A DNA stretch of 64,000 nucleotides, taken from Kitagawia praeruptora (Eukaryota > Streptophyta > Magnoliopsida > Apiales > Apiaceae). Within the stretch, counting starts at the first letter, position 1. The number at the start of each line of letters is the position of its first letter. Location of the stretch: the NCBI GenBank assembly GCA_037693485.1, contig CM075346.1, positions 56,167,001 through 56,231,000 on the forward strand. Reading direction: 5' to 3'. The position numbers were made by a program, and so were the translations under genes. Below, one piece after another: positions 46,501 through 61,100 of this stretch. The notes beneath the pieces were generated by a model, which saw only the letters and a program-made list of their open reading frames with translations, had not been told where the DNA came from and made no database searches.

Positions 46501-47519
46501 TACATTAGTCAAAAACTCATGTATGTTGTTAACAGGATTCGAATCTTGGGCATTTATTAAATTAGCACAAATATGGAATATTCCTTAATGTTAGTTCTAA
46601 TGTTTCTTATCGATTTACTAAAAATCTAAATATCACTATTATTTGTATGATTCAATCATTGAATCATTGAACCAAACTACGAACAACGATACTCTAAATT
46701 GATTATTATAGTTTAGTATAGATTTCTTAATGATAGATTTAACGGTTCTCATCGATTTACTAAAAATTTAACGATTATAATTGAATCATTGAACCGAACT
46801 ACGAACAATTATCCCCTAATTTGCTTATTATAATTTAGTATAGATATTATTGGTTTGGTCATTATTTTATTCATAAATTGAATAAAAAAGTTCCTAACAA
46901 CAAATATTTTCACGTTAAAAAGGGATCCTTAATAACGAATTGTGTAAAATATGAGAGAGTACTAAGATCTCTATGTTGAGATTTGTGATGCTATTTAGTA
47001 GGTTAGAAAAGTTATTTTTTTTAATTAACATTAGAACATTTGAACTCTAATTTATATGCTTAGAACATAAAGGCACAATTCTTTGTACGGTATATCAATT
47101 TAAATGAACCGCAATTGGGTAAAAGTTTCATGTAATATATTAATAGTTTGAAAGAGTTTTATAAAGTTGGACATTAAGTTTTTGAGGTGTTTTTCTTGAA
47201 AATGCAGGATCATTGATATTAGTGAAATTTTGCCCAGTAATAATGTGCTTAATTCCTAGTTGAACGTAGAAAATTAAACATTTAAATCCAATGAATTAGT
47301 ACATGATAACATTCAGTGATATATTTTATATCAGAAAAGGATTTTTATAACTAAATTATTATTCGTTTTGTTGGTGATTAGATTTTTGACGTTGATGATA
47401 TTGAAATCTTTGGAGAAGAAGAAAAAAGACTTCAAGAAGAAACTCAGTGCAGGTGTAGAAATTTTAATCGAAATATAATTACGTTTGATATGGGTGAAAA
47501 ATAAGCCCTAAAGACATAA
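46501..47519. other. Intergenic sequence, one possible exon-like stretch
   Basis: No convincing gene. Two imperfect direct repeats (GATTTACTAAAAATCTAA and GATTTACTAAAAATTTAA, 46612 and 46754) lead into similar tracts. At 47380-47515 a Lys/Glu-rich open stretch follows a TTTTTGTTGGTGATTAG-like acceptor and could be a gene fragment, but I do not recognise it. Confidence 0.35.
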
Positions 47520-48459
47520 TTAATGTTGCATTTATTAGCTCATTAATAAAGCCCGAAATCCTAGTCGAGCATTAAATTTGTAATTAGTGGTTAAGCCCAA
47601 GAAACAGCCCAAACCGAGGACACCTAGTATGAGCTTGTTTCTAACATAGGTCTGATTTGTAAACCAGGAACGTTCTAGAATCAAGGAACAAGAAGTAGCC
47701 TCCAAGACACTTAATTCGACATAGAAACTGATTCTTACAAGGCAGGAGTCTAGAATCTTCCTCAAGGAGGTGGCTTGTCCATCAAGTCTTCTAACCCTAT
47801 TGTTGATGAGTGGATTTCATAACAACTTTTGTGAGGTTGGAGTCTAGAATCTTCCTCAAGGAGGTGGCTTGTCCATCAAGTCTTCTAACCCTATTGTTGA
47901 TGAGTGGATTACGTAACAACTTTTGTGAGGTTCTCGATGAGTTGTAAGGCTAACGATCAACTGTTCAATGGATGATTTGGGTTTTGTTTGTAGGGTTGAG
48001 CTGAGCTCGAGGGTGTCTCCAATAATCTCAGATGCCTTTAGAGAGAATTAGAGAGCTGAATTCGTGTTACCCTCAAGGTGCCTACGTATCCTTTATATAG
48101 GAATCAAGCTCACGTAATTCTAATGCAACTCTGTCTCTACTGGAATAGCTTTATTCGATTACCTAGTTCGTGTTGGACTCAGGTTCCTTTAGAGCCTTTC
48201 ACGAACTAGTTGATGAAATAGAGTAGAACTCGAGTTCGTACCCATTATAATTCTCTCGTATATCAGAGATATTCTAGGATCATCTGCGCCCTAGAATTAT
48301 ACTCCAATAATAATGCATTTATCTGTTCTAGATAACTTCTAGAACGTTCTATCTGTCATTCTTAGGAACCTGGTGCTCAGGAACCTATATCTTAGGAGCC
48401 TGTTTCTCAAGAACCTCTATCTAGGTACCTGTACCTGCACAAATAACAAACATGTTAGG
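47520..48459 (-). repeat. Probable retrotransposon LTR fragment with a 95-bp duplication
   Basis: On the minus strand, CTATATAAAGGATACGTAGG (about 48085-48105) looks like a promoter, and the surrounding sequence looks like a plant LTR. A 95-bp tandem duplication, GGAGTCTAGAATC to TTTGTGAGGTT, lies at 47744-47933. Short AGGAACCT repeats lie at 48365-48425. I could not find a matching second LTR, priming sites or TG...CA ends, so this is a tentative call. The LARD-like element is inserted at its right edge. Confidence 0.4.
47744..47933. repeat. 95-bp tandem duplication
   Basis: Two nearly identical 95-bp units run from GGAGTCTAGAATCTTCC to CAACTTTTGTGAGGTT. The copies differ only around GGATTTCATAAC and GGATTACGTAAC. 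Confidence 0.85.
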
Positions 48460-51400
48460 TGTAGCATCCCAAAATCCGGGGTACAGATATGGGGCCACTA
48501 ACCAATAAACAAAATTATACATATCTGAAAATAAACAACATTAATAATAAAAACCCCTTAAACCAAGATCTCTTACAGGTTATGGTATGAAACAAACTAT
48601 CGAATTACATTACTACAACTCAAACTCAGAATAATAAAAATATACATTTGTGAATAAGTGAAATCACTATCTAACTATATCTTCAACCTTGACAATGCGC
48701 AATCCACTGTCTGGCGAAATCTATAACTCGTCTGCCTCTTCTCGCTGCCCGGAGATCAATACTCACTGTCCACTACTAGATTTACTTAACTCCACTATTA
48801 ACTGGGGAAAACAAACAGAAACAAGAGTGAGCCAACAATTCTCAGCAAGTGCATAAGGTGATAACAATTAAATATCGAAACAAATCTGATAACAAAAGAA
48901 TTTCAGCTCATACTATGAAAGAATCTATGATGATACTTTTAAATTGCCACGAGGGCCCATACTTCACCATTACTGAGGTGCAACAGGAACTAGAACGGAT
49001 AAGAGTTTTATTCAATCAGAATAAACATTGTAAACTTCAAAGAAACCAGGCTTTAACAATTCAATACTGATACTCGAAAACTCAAGATCAAATGATAACC
49101 ATTCGATAAGAATACTTTGGAAATTCCTGGTCAAGCAATAAGGATCAAAGTCCAACTGGATACTCAATTTATAGATTAGAATTGGATTTTTCACTTCGAC
49201 GCAATGAGTTAAAGTGGATGATCAGTCACACTAAAACTCCGGATATACTCTCTTGGTATATCCAAATACTCAACTGGATACAAGGCCTCTTTTGGCCTAA
49301 AATATCATACTCATACTCTGACTGGCGTCCTCAGTCATGAAAACATTTTTATTTAATAAAAACTTCCAATTCTATCTTTAATACTCAGGCCAGGGGTCGG
49401 GACAATCGACTACCCTGTGTCAACCAATAACCGGAAAACTCACGTTCCAGGAATACTACTCGTAATTGAAAATTCAACAGGGGAGCATTTACTATCATCA
49501 AGTACCGACAAGTTCGATACAATACAGGGGAATAAACAAATAACCAAGATTTTCAGTAGATATCGACAAGTTCGATAATAATTGAGGAGAAGATTATAAA
49601 GAGTAATACTATGAATTCATATCAACAAGATAGGTATAAGCAGTTGGAGACATAACACCAATAACTCGATTATAGAGAAGGTCGAATTGGCAACAATAAA
49701 GGAAAACAATTGCGATTTGAATAACAACAATTTAAACTGTAACATGGAACAAGGATATATTCGAGGACTAGGAATTTAATAAAATCTTCCAACATTTTGT
49801 ATAGTTGGACTCAACATAAGCGAATGAAGTAGTTTAAAAGGATCATTTGTGAGATAATCCCAAGAAAATTTATTTGTGAATTAGTTTAAAGAAAACACCA
49901 CTTGGGTAAGATATGTTTAAAATCGGGAATTTCGTTGACAGGTATTTTGAAATCTGGATTATCTCTATTCAACGAATTTCTTAAATACAATCGAAGATAG
50001 CAAAGGAATGGTATTCCACTGAGGAATCCAACGACATACCATGCGTAATATATTGTGTAGAAAAAGTTATTGGGGAGGCTCGTTAAAATTCAATAGTTGA
50101 ACTGAGGGTGGGAAATAAACATTTTCCCGCTAATTGAAGAAACATTACATTTTTTAAACATACATTATTCTCATCATATACTACAACAAGAAATTGAACT
50201 GCATCACTTGAAAGATAAGTGAAGAGCAAAACACTTGCCTCGATTTACGGAGTTGATCCTACCATGGATCCTCGACTCAAATTCATGTCATTCCTTACTT
50301 CATACACTCGTCGACTTCGCTACTTGTCCTTCTGCTTATCTTTTTACTCGTACTCTGCTCTTGGCCATGTCTCCTATTCAACCTTTACAAGGTCAGATAC
50401 TGTTCAGTATTAACTTAAGCAAACCTTATCGTTTGCTCTATTCTACCCATGCGCGTCCTATAACGCTTACATATACAATACATATATACATATTCATTCA
50501 TATTCACGTAATAATCTTACTATGATCAACTAAGTCACATAAACACACCACATAACCATTTCAAAACATCACACCATCAAATTTTCAAAACCATAATATA
50601 TACTTGAAATACTCCACTGACACATATACTTAACCCTTTAAAAATCATAACATACTTTCAAACCTTGAAATCAAATAACTCAAATAGACTTTTGAATAAA
50701 TTTGCAGGGGATTTTTAGAAAATTTCGGCATGAAGTATTATTCGTTTATCGGACTATGGGCACAGCCCCTCAAATACAATTCAACCATGTTTTTGCAAAA
50801 ATAAAGCTACAACAATGATCGTATTTCTCACGCATTTTAATGATACACGTGACAATCAATCATTGATGTTCATAAGCCCTGGGGAACAACCCCTAGCACT
50901 AACTATTACTTACGCTATATCAATGATCACATCACTTAAGTATATTAATTATACTCGTGATAGTTAATCATGGATATTCGTAAGCCCGAGGAACTAGTTG
51001 AAGAGAATTACACAAGTCCTTAAATATTGACATTTAGAACTTATGATCTCTTTACAACTCCTCGCAGTTAAACTAAATAACATGTAACTACACATTGTAT
51101 GACAGTCACAATTAGCACTTACAATTAACAATTCAACTTTCTACCCAAAACCATTATTGATAATCATATGACCAATTGCAAACAAATACCAGGTAATTGA
51201 CAGTTATGACCTCCGACAATTACTATGACTCGACTTGTAGCATTTAGCACGTAAACATTTATTGATGACCATATATAACAAGTAAGTCACATAAACCTTT
51301 AATTATCGACTCGATTAAACCCAATTCTCGCATATAAGACATTTATCAAATACTACGGTCAAACTCGATTGTTGACCAACTCGATTATCATTTAATCAAT

Positions 51401-52651
51401 TAAGTATGGCAATTTCATATAACCACTTAATCATTTTATTCATTTAAAACGAATCATAATAATCTTTAAATCTAACATCCACTCCGATTATTAAACTCGA
51501 ATATTGACGAGACCATAATTAATCTCACAATTACAATTATTAACTCGAACATTTAATCGGACTCATAATTAAACTCAACAATTATAATTATCTATGCTCT
51601 CCGAATTAAATCACAAAAATTAACAATTAAACTCGCAATTTAAATCTAATTAAATCACAACAGTAATCTCGCAATATCGCAATTCATCTCTAAATTAATT
51701 ACACAATAAAATAATAAATTAAAATAAAGAAATATACCATTTCGTCGGAAAGCTACTCCCCGGAGTCTCTCTCTCTCTTCCCTTCTTCCTCTCTCTACTG
51801 CTCTCCACACCACCGCGCCTCACCGGAAAACCGCACCGCCGGAGGACTGCTCCTCCCACAGCCGCGCGCGCGGCTTCCCCCTTCCCTCACCTGCTCATCT
51901 GCGCCCATACACACACCCCACGCATGTATAGATACACACACCCAAACAAGCTTCTTCTCCCCTTTCTTTCTTCTCTTAATCTTTCTCTTGTTCTTTTCTC
52001 TTTTATTTTCTCTTCCTTTACCGACCACTCTCGAAGTTTCTGGCTACTGCTGGCTGTCTCTCACTTATTGGGCTTGGCCCAATAACGATATATCTCTTCT
52101 ATACTTCATTTCGGCCCCATTTAATGCTCTTAAACGACTCTTATAAATCGAAGTCAAATAAAATATTCGAAAATTTAAACTTTTCATTTTTAAAATAAAG
52201 AACACAAAATTACGAACACGAACATATTTTTAAAATATTTTTCTGATAAAAAATGAATTAAATATGAATTTTACAAATTTTGATCCTTTAAATACAATAA
52301 AACTCTTAAAATCATTTTAAAAAAATACTAAAACACCCAAATTAATCCGCCCAAAAATTTTAAAAACTCCATAAATATATAAAGATAATTTTACAAAAGA
52401 TTTCATGATTTTTAAGCCCTCCGATAATTTTATAAAATTTACAAAGGATCAAAAATACATGATTTAAATATACTTAAATCCTCAAAAATACAAATAAAAA
52501 TATACTAACCTTCACCACTTATCCAAATCATCATATAAGCACATAAGCAAAATTTTCACATACGTTTCACCTTTACAACAATACTCATAATAAAGTTCAT
52601 AATTTATATCAAATAAATAATTCTAAATTCGAAATTTTCTAGGGCGTTATA
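48460..52651 (-). repeat. 3' LTR of the LARD-like element, 4192 bp
   Basis: It runs from TGTAGCATCCCAAAATCC to GGGCGTTATA, where TACA would be expected. It matches 56266-57446 and 61722-62566 closely. It contains the block CAAGAGTGAGCCAACAATTCTCAGCAAG (48821-48848; split by eye into CAAGAGTGAGCC and CTCAGCAAG), related to the one in the other giant LTRs. A GC-rich, CT-rich zone at 51750-51960 stands out from the AT-rich rest and may hold the promoter. The short frames inside are not conserved as proteins. Confidence 0.85.
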
Positions 52652-52670
52652 TCCTTCCCCCCTTAATAGG
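52652..52670 (-). promoter_or_regulatory. Polypurine tract of the LARD-like element
   Basis: On the minus strand this reads CCTATTAAGGGGGGAAGGA, directly before the 3' LTR. The purine run and the AATCCTATTAAGGGGGG context are typical of gypsy chromovirus 3' ends. Confidence 0.8.
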
Positions 52671-55600
52671 ATTCTGTCCTCAGAATCAACGCTAAGGACA
52701 CCGCATCCTACTTCCACTCCCAGGTTGTACCTTTCAACCTCTAGGATTCCATCATATCAACTCAAACTTTAATAGCTCATTCTGCGAGCCCTCCAATTCC
52801 GAAATAACCTTAAACTTTGACTTCCGAGTCTTTTTAACTCTAGACGCTTAACTCACGGGAACAAATATCTTTCCCCGACAATCAATATAACTTTTCGCAT
52901 AATGATCTATACCTTGCGTTAAAACTATATTGCCACGATCTACACTTGCATTTGGTATCATTCCCACGCTTTACTTATAACCACACGACTTTAAATAGAA
53001 CTTCGAGAAAGAATCTCCAGAAATTCTCTGATCGCTTCCATTCCGCTTTCAAGTACTATGTCGATCGAGAAGGGAATAATCGAAAGTTTCTTCTTGTCTT
53101 TAATCCCATATTCTTACCGAGTACTCAATTTGGGAACTTAACATTATTTCTTCCACTTTCCGTTACCTCCTTGCAATCGAATACTATAACCAAACACGTA
53201 CACTCTTATAAACACATCAAGCATAATTCAATTAACAACTGGATTTTCTTTCTTATAAAATAGTCTGGTTTGCCGAATTTTTGGAGGACATAGCTCGATT
53301 ATTTTCAGCTTTTGATAACTAATATACTTGTCACCTTGACTGTGACTTCACTTAATACAACACAGGATTGAGATATCCAACTTATTGCCAATTCTTCCGC
53401 TGTCACAGCTTCACTCGATACTAATCATAAAACAATTCCTCAACGATTTCCAACAACTCCCACTTTTATCAACATGAATCTTCCACTTAACCTGCATCGC
53501 CACTTATTTACATCTCCTGAAATGAACCTTCCTCAGATAAAATTCTGAGGTAAAGAATATTTTGAAATCTTTAATCATCCTTACTTCTCTTTCACGTGCA
53601 ATGTTACTCGAGAAGGGAATAATCAGAAAATCTCTATCCATCCTTCATCTCATTGTTTTACTGAGTGACCGTTTCGAACTGATAACCATTCTCCTTAAGT
53701 CATATATATCGTATTCGTAATACACTAATCCGTTCCTTCTGGAGTCAACTTCAATTCTTCACTCTGCATACTTGACGAGTCTTCAGATTTGACTCTACCC
53801 ATTACGACTTCGACACTTAACACCACTCACATTGGGATTCCGCATACTTGGAACCTTTCAAAGTCATTCTCCATTGGATTACCTACGCTTCACTAACCTT
53901 CGAACAACTTGATTTGTGATCTACGATCATATCAAATTCTTCGTCCGATTACTGTTTGAAATCTTATTCATTGAAATATGCTTTACCTAATCATCTCCTT
54001 TCTGCTACCTTCTTTTTATACAAAACGACTTCATTCCTTTAATATCACTATTTCTGGATCTGCTTGGTTGCTAAGACTTCTATATCCGCTTTCGACTTCA
54101 GAACATCATTTTCACATTTCTTAAGATTAAAAATCTCCCTTTCATTGATAGGAAATAAATCCACTCCCAAATCATATTTGACTCTTTATATAGTCTTCAC
54201 AATCCACTTCCTAACAACTTGCTTTATAATCATCTTGAATTTCTCAATTCTTTGATAATTATAACAGTAGTCTTATTACTCCTTTCATAATTTCACTAGG
54301 ATTAATATGATACTATTTCTGAAAAAATTCCCATCTTCAACTTCTGACTCTACTACTTGTCATCATACTGCTCTTCTGGTTACAACCACAACTTTCCACC
54401 TTTCTCTTAATAAAATCTCTAGGGATTTTACTCCCGAAATCTTATTTTCTGATCATGGGATCTCGTTAGTCTCTGCTAATTCTCTTTCTGTAGGCAACTA
54501 CGATGCCTTTTCCCTTTAACTCCACATCTTTGGGATTCCACCTTCTTTTCTTAACTAAATTCTGCATGTCTTATTTAGTCACTTCTGGAAACTTACTACC
54601 ATCTTTGTTAACCATGACTTCTCACACTGGCTTTGCATAAGTCATTTACTCCACATATTCACCTTATCCCTCATTCAGTCTTAACCCTTGATAATTCTTA
54701 CCAACCTTTCCGTTCCGCCTTACTCTGTTTTACTCAAATCATCTCTCCTTGATTCTACCATCTTATGGTATTCCATTTACTACCTCTACCTTACAATAGA
54801 GGTCTAAAGCAATCCTTCTTTAACATTGAATGTCTTATACCAACACCTTCATTATTATTCTCTTTTCGCCACTATATCTGTGATAATGTGCTCTCATTTA
54901 CTGCTCTTTTCCGTTATTCACTTCTTATTAATCTCAACTCCTGTTCATGATTCCTTAAGTCAGTACTTATTCTCATTTGACATAATACATCCGTCTTCAC
55001 CACCAAATTCTTGAACTTATATAACCAGTTCTTCATCAGCACCATTGTAGTTACATCACTTAAGACGTCGTCGCGTCTAACTTCGTATCTCGTTATCATT
55101 AGAAATTTTTGAAATCATCAAATCTCCGACAAAGGAGGTCAACGAAATGAATGGGGTATCAATATGAATATATACTGAGTTTGTTTGACAAAACCTTTAG
55201 AAAGGAATTCAACCGAGAGATCAATTATGATCTTTGAACTATTTTCAGGTTGCATTTGTCACTAGGTTAACCACCATAGTACATAAAGATGGCCAGTCTT
55301 TAGTACTTTCATGACAAACACAATCAGTGGCGTCCCACTGGACTTCTATCACAAAGATAAGATGTCCCTGAACACCCTATCTGAATAGGTTGTTCATCTC
55401 AGCTGGAACAGAGAAAATCAAGTATTCATGATAATGGAAAGGATTCAAGAGTTTCAAAAATCTTTCTACAAAGATGGATCAAGTATCATCTGGAAATATA
55501 AATATTTCTAAAAGAATGGAATTGAATTCGAATAAATTTGATGTACGAAACTCATCATCAATTGATGGGTATTAGACTTTTCAATGTAGCATCAACTACT

Positions 55601-56248
55601 GATTAGGCAAACATTTAAGAAATTCCTAATTATTCAGTCTCACTCTTGTCGACTAAGCACTACTATACTTAGCTGCCAAACCGGCCTGACAATAATGAGT
55701 TGAATAAATAAGAAGATCTCAATTTATTCTCGATTGTGAACCGTCACTGCGCAATGAATGCCTCAGCAACGATACCAACCGGTAATTAATTTACAACAAT
55801 TCAAAGAAAGAATAGGAAATTTATTCAGGTAATAACTTTGAACGAATCAATAATTAGGGGTGCACAATTATGCTTAACCTTCAATCTTTGCTAATACTCG
55901 CTTCTCACTTCGCATTCTTTACCTTCTCGTACCATCTCCGAAACATTCACATCGAAACTAATCTCGTAGGATGTCCTAAATTCTACGCGAAAATCTCGAG
56001 ATAACGTCTCCCGAACTGATAACTCCAGTTGTTTACTTAGCTTAAGCTGCTTCAGATTCACTATTTTTCTTATAGTACAATCCTTAAACGATTCGAACTT
56101 CTACTCGCGTGATATGCCGAAAGACCAATTAACGTCGCGATGCTTGTCGAAGTATCCTAACACAATCCTTATCCAAAACTGTTCTATTCGACTTCTATCT
56201 TATACTCGCACCCTAACTTTCCTAATCTATTTCAGTGACCATAACCTG
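52671..56248 (-). other. Non-coding interior of the LARD-like element
   Basis: About 3.6 kb, AT-rich, with only short open frames. I searched the translated frames for zinc knuckle, protease, RT (xxDD), RNase H and integrase motifs and found none. Whether it derives from gag-pol by decay or by replacement cannot be told here. Confidence 0.6.
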
Positions 56249-56250
56249 TG

Positions 56251-56262
56251 GCTCTGATACCA
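56251..56262 (-). promoter_or_regulatory. tRNA-iMet primer-binding site of the LARD-like element
   Basis: On the minus strand this reads TGGTATCAGAGC, three bases inside the 5' LTR. It fixes the strand as minus and shows that the right copy is the 5' LTR. Confidence 0.88.
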
Positions 56263-58034
56263 AATTGTACCATCCCAAAATCTGGGGTACAGATATGGGG
56301 CCACTAACCAATAAAAAAAATTATACATCTCTGAAAATAAACAACATTAATAATAAAAACCCCTTAAACCAAGATCTCTTACAGGTTATGGTATGAAACA
56401 AACTATCGAATTACATTACTACAACTCAAACTCAGAATAATAAAAATATACATTTGTGAATAAGTGAAATCACTATCTAACTATATCTCCAACCTTGACA
56501 ATGCGCAATCCACTGTCTGGCGAAATCTATAACTCGACTGCCTCTTCTCGCTGCCCGGAGATCAATACTCACTGTCCACTACTAGATTTACTTAACTCCA
56601 CTATTAACTGGGGAAAACAAACAAAAACAAGAGTGAGCCAACAATGCTCAGTAAGTGCATAAGGTGATAACAATTCAATATCGAAACAAATCTGATAACA
56701 AAAGAATTTCAGCTCATACTGTGAAAGAATCTATGATGATACTTTTAAATTGCCACGAGGGCCCATACTTCACCATTACTGAGGTGCAACAGGAACTAGA
56801 ACGGATAAGAGTTTTATTCAATCAGAATACACATTGTAAACTTCAAAGAAACCAGGCTTTAACAATTCAATACTGATACTCGAAAACTCAAGATCAAATG
56901 ATAACCATTCGATAAGAATACTTGGGAAATTCCTGGTCAAGCAATAAGGATCAAAGTCCAACTGGATACTCAATTTGTAGATTAGAATTGGATTTTTCAC
57001 TTCGACGCAACGAGTTAAAGTGGATGATCAGTCACACTAAAACTCCGGATATACTCTCTTGGTATATCCAAATACTTAACTGGATCCAAGGCCTCTTTTG
57101 GCCTAAAATATCATACTCATACTCTGACTAGCGTCCTCAGTCATGAAAACATTTTTATTTAATAAAAACTTCCAATTCTATCTTTAATACTCAGGCCAGG
57201 GGTCGGGACAATCGACTACCCTGTGTCAACCAATAACCGGAAAACTCACGTTCCAGGAATACTACTCGTAATTGAAAATTCAACAGGGGAGCATTTACTA
57301 TCATCAAGTATCGACAAGTTCGATACAATACAGGGGAATAAACGAATAACCAAGATTTTCAGTAGATATCGACAAGTTCGATAATAATTGGGGAGAAGAT
57401 TATAAAGGGTAATACTATGAATTCATATCAACAAGATAGGTATAAGTAGACCTGGCAAAATGGGCCTGGATCCGAAAAACCGAACCGAAATATGTGGAAC
57501 CGAATTCGAAATTGGATCCGAAATAGATTATCCGAAATTGTATCCGAAACCGAAACAATCCGAATCCGAACCGAAACCGGTTCAATTTAATCAAATCCGA
57601 TAACGATCCGAAAACCGATTTGACCCGATCCGAAAATTAACCGAACCGGAAATTTAACCAAAAATTATCCGAAATAGTGTATCCAATGATGACCATGTAT
57701 CCGATTATAATCAGAACCGATCAAATCCGAATAAAAATTTACCCGAACCGAATATGACTTGAATCCGATGTAAATCCGAAATTAAAAATAACTGAATCGA
57801 AAAATATCCCATAAAATAATTTTATAAAGATTAATAATTTCTTGACCTTTATGTGTTTAGTTTTGTCAATTTTTATATTTTCTGATTTGCTATATATTTA
57901 TTATTGTCATTGAATATTGCTTACGATATTTTGTATATAATAATATTGTAATTCAATTTGCAAATATAAATTAATAAATTCTGCACATAATTAGCAAATA
58001 AATAAATAAATTCTGCATATTCTGGGCAGAAATT

Positions 58035-58125
58035 AAAGTGCATTCACTTATATAGCGCTTATTGAAACGATGTCTAAGTGAGTGCATTCACTTCCATAGC
58101 GCTTATGGAAGCGTTATATAGGTGA
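58035..58125 (+). repeat. Two-copy direct repeat
   Basis: GTGCATTCACTT(A/C)...ATAGCGCTTAT(T/G)GAA occurs twice, about 44 bp apart, within the hAT element just before the satellite. No gene is seen. Confidence 0.6.
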
Positions 58126-58149
58126 TGTATCTAATTTTGACATATTCGG

Positions 58150-61100
58150 TCTTATTTAATAAATTTTGATACATGTATTTTTTTTAAAATATTTTTTAAT
58201 TTTTGAAAATTTAGAAATATCACTAAATTATATATATCTTGACATCCGTATGGTTGGATCGTCGAGAAATAATTTAAAAAAAAAATCAACAATCCGTGAC
58301 AAAACAATAGTTACGATCAGTATTAGTCAATTCGGTAGTTGACTACTAAGATCTCCAACCAAATTAATATTTTATTTTTTGAAAATTTGGGAATATCACT
58401 ATATTAGATATATCTTGAGATCCGTACGGTTGGATCGTCGAGAAATTATTTTAAAAAAATAGAATCAACAATCCGTGACAAAGCACTAGTTACGAGTACT
58501 AGTCAATTCGATAGTTGACAACTATGTTCTCCAACCAAATTAATTTTTTATTTTTTGAAAATTTGGGAATGTCACTAGATTAGATATATCTTCAGATCCG
58601 TACGGTTGGATCGTCGAGAAATAATGTTTAAAAAATAGAATCAACAATCCGTGACAAAGCACTAGTTACGAGTACTAGTCAATTCAGTAGTTGACTACTA
58701 AGATCTCTAACCAAATTAATTTTTTATTTTTTGAAAATTTGAGAATATAACTAGATTTGATATATCTTGAGATCCGTACAGTTGGATCGTCGAGAAATAA
58801 GTTTTAAAAATAGAATCAATAATCCGTGACAAAACACTAGTTACGAGTACCAATCAATTCGATGGTTGACTACTAAGATTTTAAAACAAATTAATTTTTT
58901 ATTTTTTACAAATTTCAGAATATCACTAAATTAGATACTCCCTCCGTCTCTTTTTACTTTGCCCGTTTGACTAAAAACACGGGTTTTAAGAAAAACTGGA
59001 TATTGAATATTATTTGTAAGAAGTAGTGGGTATTGAATATTATTTTTAAGGAGTAGTGGATATTGAATATTGTTTTTTTGGAGTAGTGGGTGGAGTAGTG
59101 GATATTGAATATTATTGTTAAGGAGTAGTGGGTGGAATAGTAGGTATTGAATATTATTTTTAAGGAGTAGTGGGTGGAGTAGTGGGTATTGAATATTATT
59201 GTTTATGGCTTAAAATAGAAAGGGGAAAAGTATTTTGATAGTCCCGATTTAGTAAATGGGAAATGTTTTTAGAGACAGAGGGAGTATATCTTTAAATCCG
59301 TACGGTTGGATCGTCGAGATATATTTTTTAAAAAATTGAATCAACAATCCGTGACAAAACACTAGTTACGAGTACTAGTCAATTCAGTAGTTGACTACTA
59401 AGATCTCCAACCAAATTAATTTTTTATTTTTTGAAAATTTAGGAATATCACGATCTTAGATATATCTTGAGATCCGTACGGTTGGATCGTCGAGAAATAA
59501 TGTGTAAAAAATAGAATCAACAATCCGTAACAAAGCACTAGCTACGAGTACAAGTCAATTCGGTAGTTGACATCTAAGATCTCCAACCAAATTAATTTTT
59601 TATTTTTTGAAAATTTGGGAATGTCACTAGATTAGACATATCTTGAGATTCGTACGGTTGGATCGTCGAGAAATAATATTTAAAAAATAGAATCAACAAT
59701 CCGTGACAAAACACTAGTTACGAGTACTAGTCAATTCGGTAGTTGACTACTAAGATCTCCAACCAAATTAATTTTTTATTTTTTGAAAATTTGGGAATAT
59801 CACTAATATATCTTGAGATCCGTATGGTTGGATCGTCGAGAAATAATTTTTAAAAAATAGAATCAACAATCCGTGACAAAGCACCAGTTACGAGTACTAG
59901 TCAATTCGATAGTTGACTACTAAAATCTCCAATAATTTAATTTTTTATTTTTTAAAAATTTGGGAATATCAATAGATTAGATATATATCTTGAGATCCGT
60001 ACAGTTGGATCGTCGAGAAATAATTTTTAAAAAATAGAATCAACAATCCGTGACAAAGCACTAGTTACGAGTACTAGTCAATTCGATAGTTGATTATTAA
60101 GATCTCCAAACAAATTAATTTTTTATTTTTTGAAAATTTGGGAATATCACTAAATTAGATATATATTGAGATCCGTATGGTTGGATCGTCGATATATATA
60201 TTTTTAAAAATATAATCAACAATCTGTGATAAAGAACTAGTTACGAGTAGTAGTCAATTCGGTAGTTGACTACTAAGGTCTCCAACCAAATTAATTTTTT
60301 ATTTTTTGAAAATTTGGTAATATCACTAGATTAGATATATCTTGAGATCCGTACGGTTGGATCTTCGATAAATAATTTTTAAAAAATAGAATCAACAATT
60401 CGTGACAAAGCACTAGTTACGAGTACTAGTCAATTCGGTAGTTGACTACTAAGATCTCCAACCAAATTATTTTTTATATTTTTAAAATTTGGTAATATCA
60501 CTAGATTAGATATATCTTGAGATCCGTACGGTTGGATCGTCGAGAAATTATATTTAAAAAATAGAAACAACAATTTGTGACAAAGCACTAGTTACGAGTA
60601 CTAGTCAATTCAATAGTTGACTACTAAAATCTCCAAGCAAATTAATTTTTAATTTTTTAAAAATTTGGGATATCACTAGATTAGATATATCTTGAGATCC
60701 GTACGGTTGGATAGTCGAGAAATAATTTTTGCAAAATAGAATCAACAATCTGTGACAAAGCACTAGTTACGAGTGCTAGTCAATTCGGTAGTTGACTACT
60801 AAGATATCCAACCAAATTAATTTTTATTTTTTGAAAATTATGGTATATCACTCGATTTGATATATCTTGAGATCTGTACGGTTGGATCGTCGAGAAATAA
60901 TTCTTAAAAATAGAATAACAATCCGTGACAAAACACTAGTTACGAGTACTAGTCATTTCGGTAGTTGACTACTAAGATCTCCCACCAAATTAATTTTTTA
61001 TTTTATGAAAATTTGGGAATATTACTAGATTAGATATATCTTGAGATCCGTACGGTTGGATCGTCGTGAAATAATTTTTAAAAAATAGAATAACAATCCG

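Noticed and set aside
48849..49194. Small frames present in both LARD LTRs (48849-49070 and 56655-56876)
   Set aside because: Their conservation is simply LTR identity; the sequence is LTR and the peptides match nothing I know.
52671..56248. Short frames in the LARD interior (for example 52946-53263 and 54307-54519) as genes
   Set aside because: They have low-complexity, AT-driven composition, no motif, and no conservation evidence.
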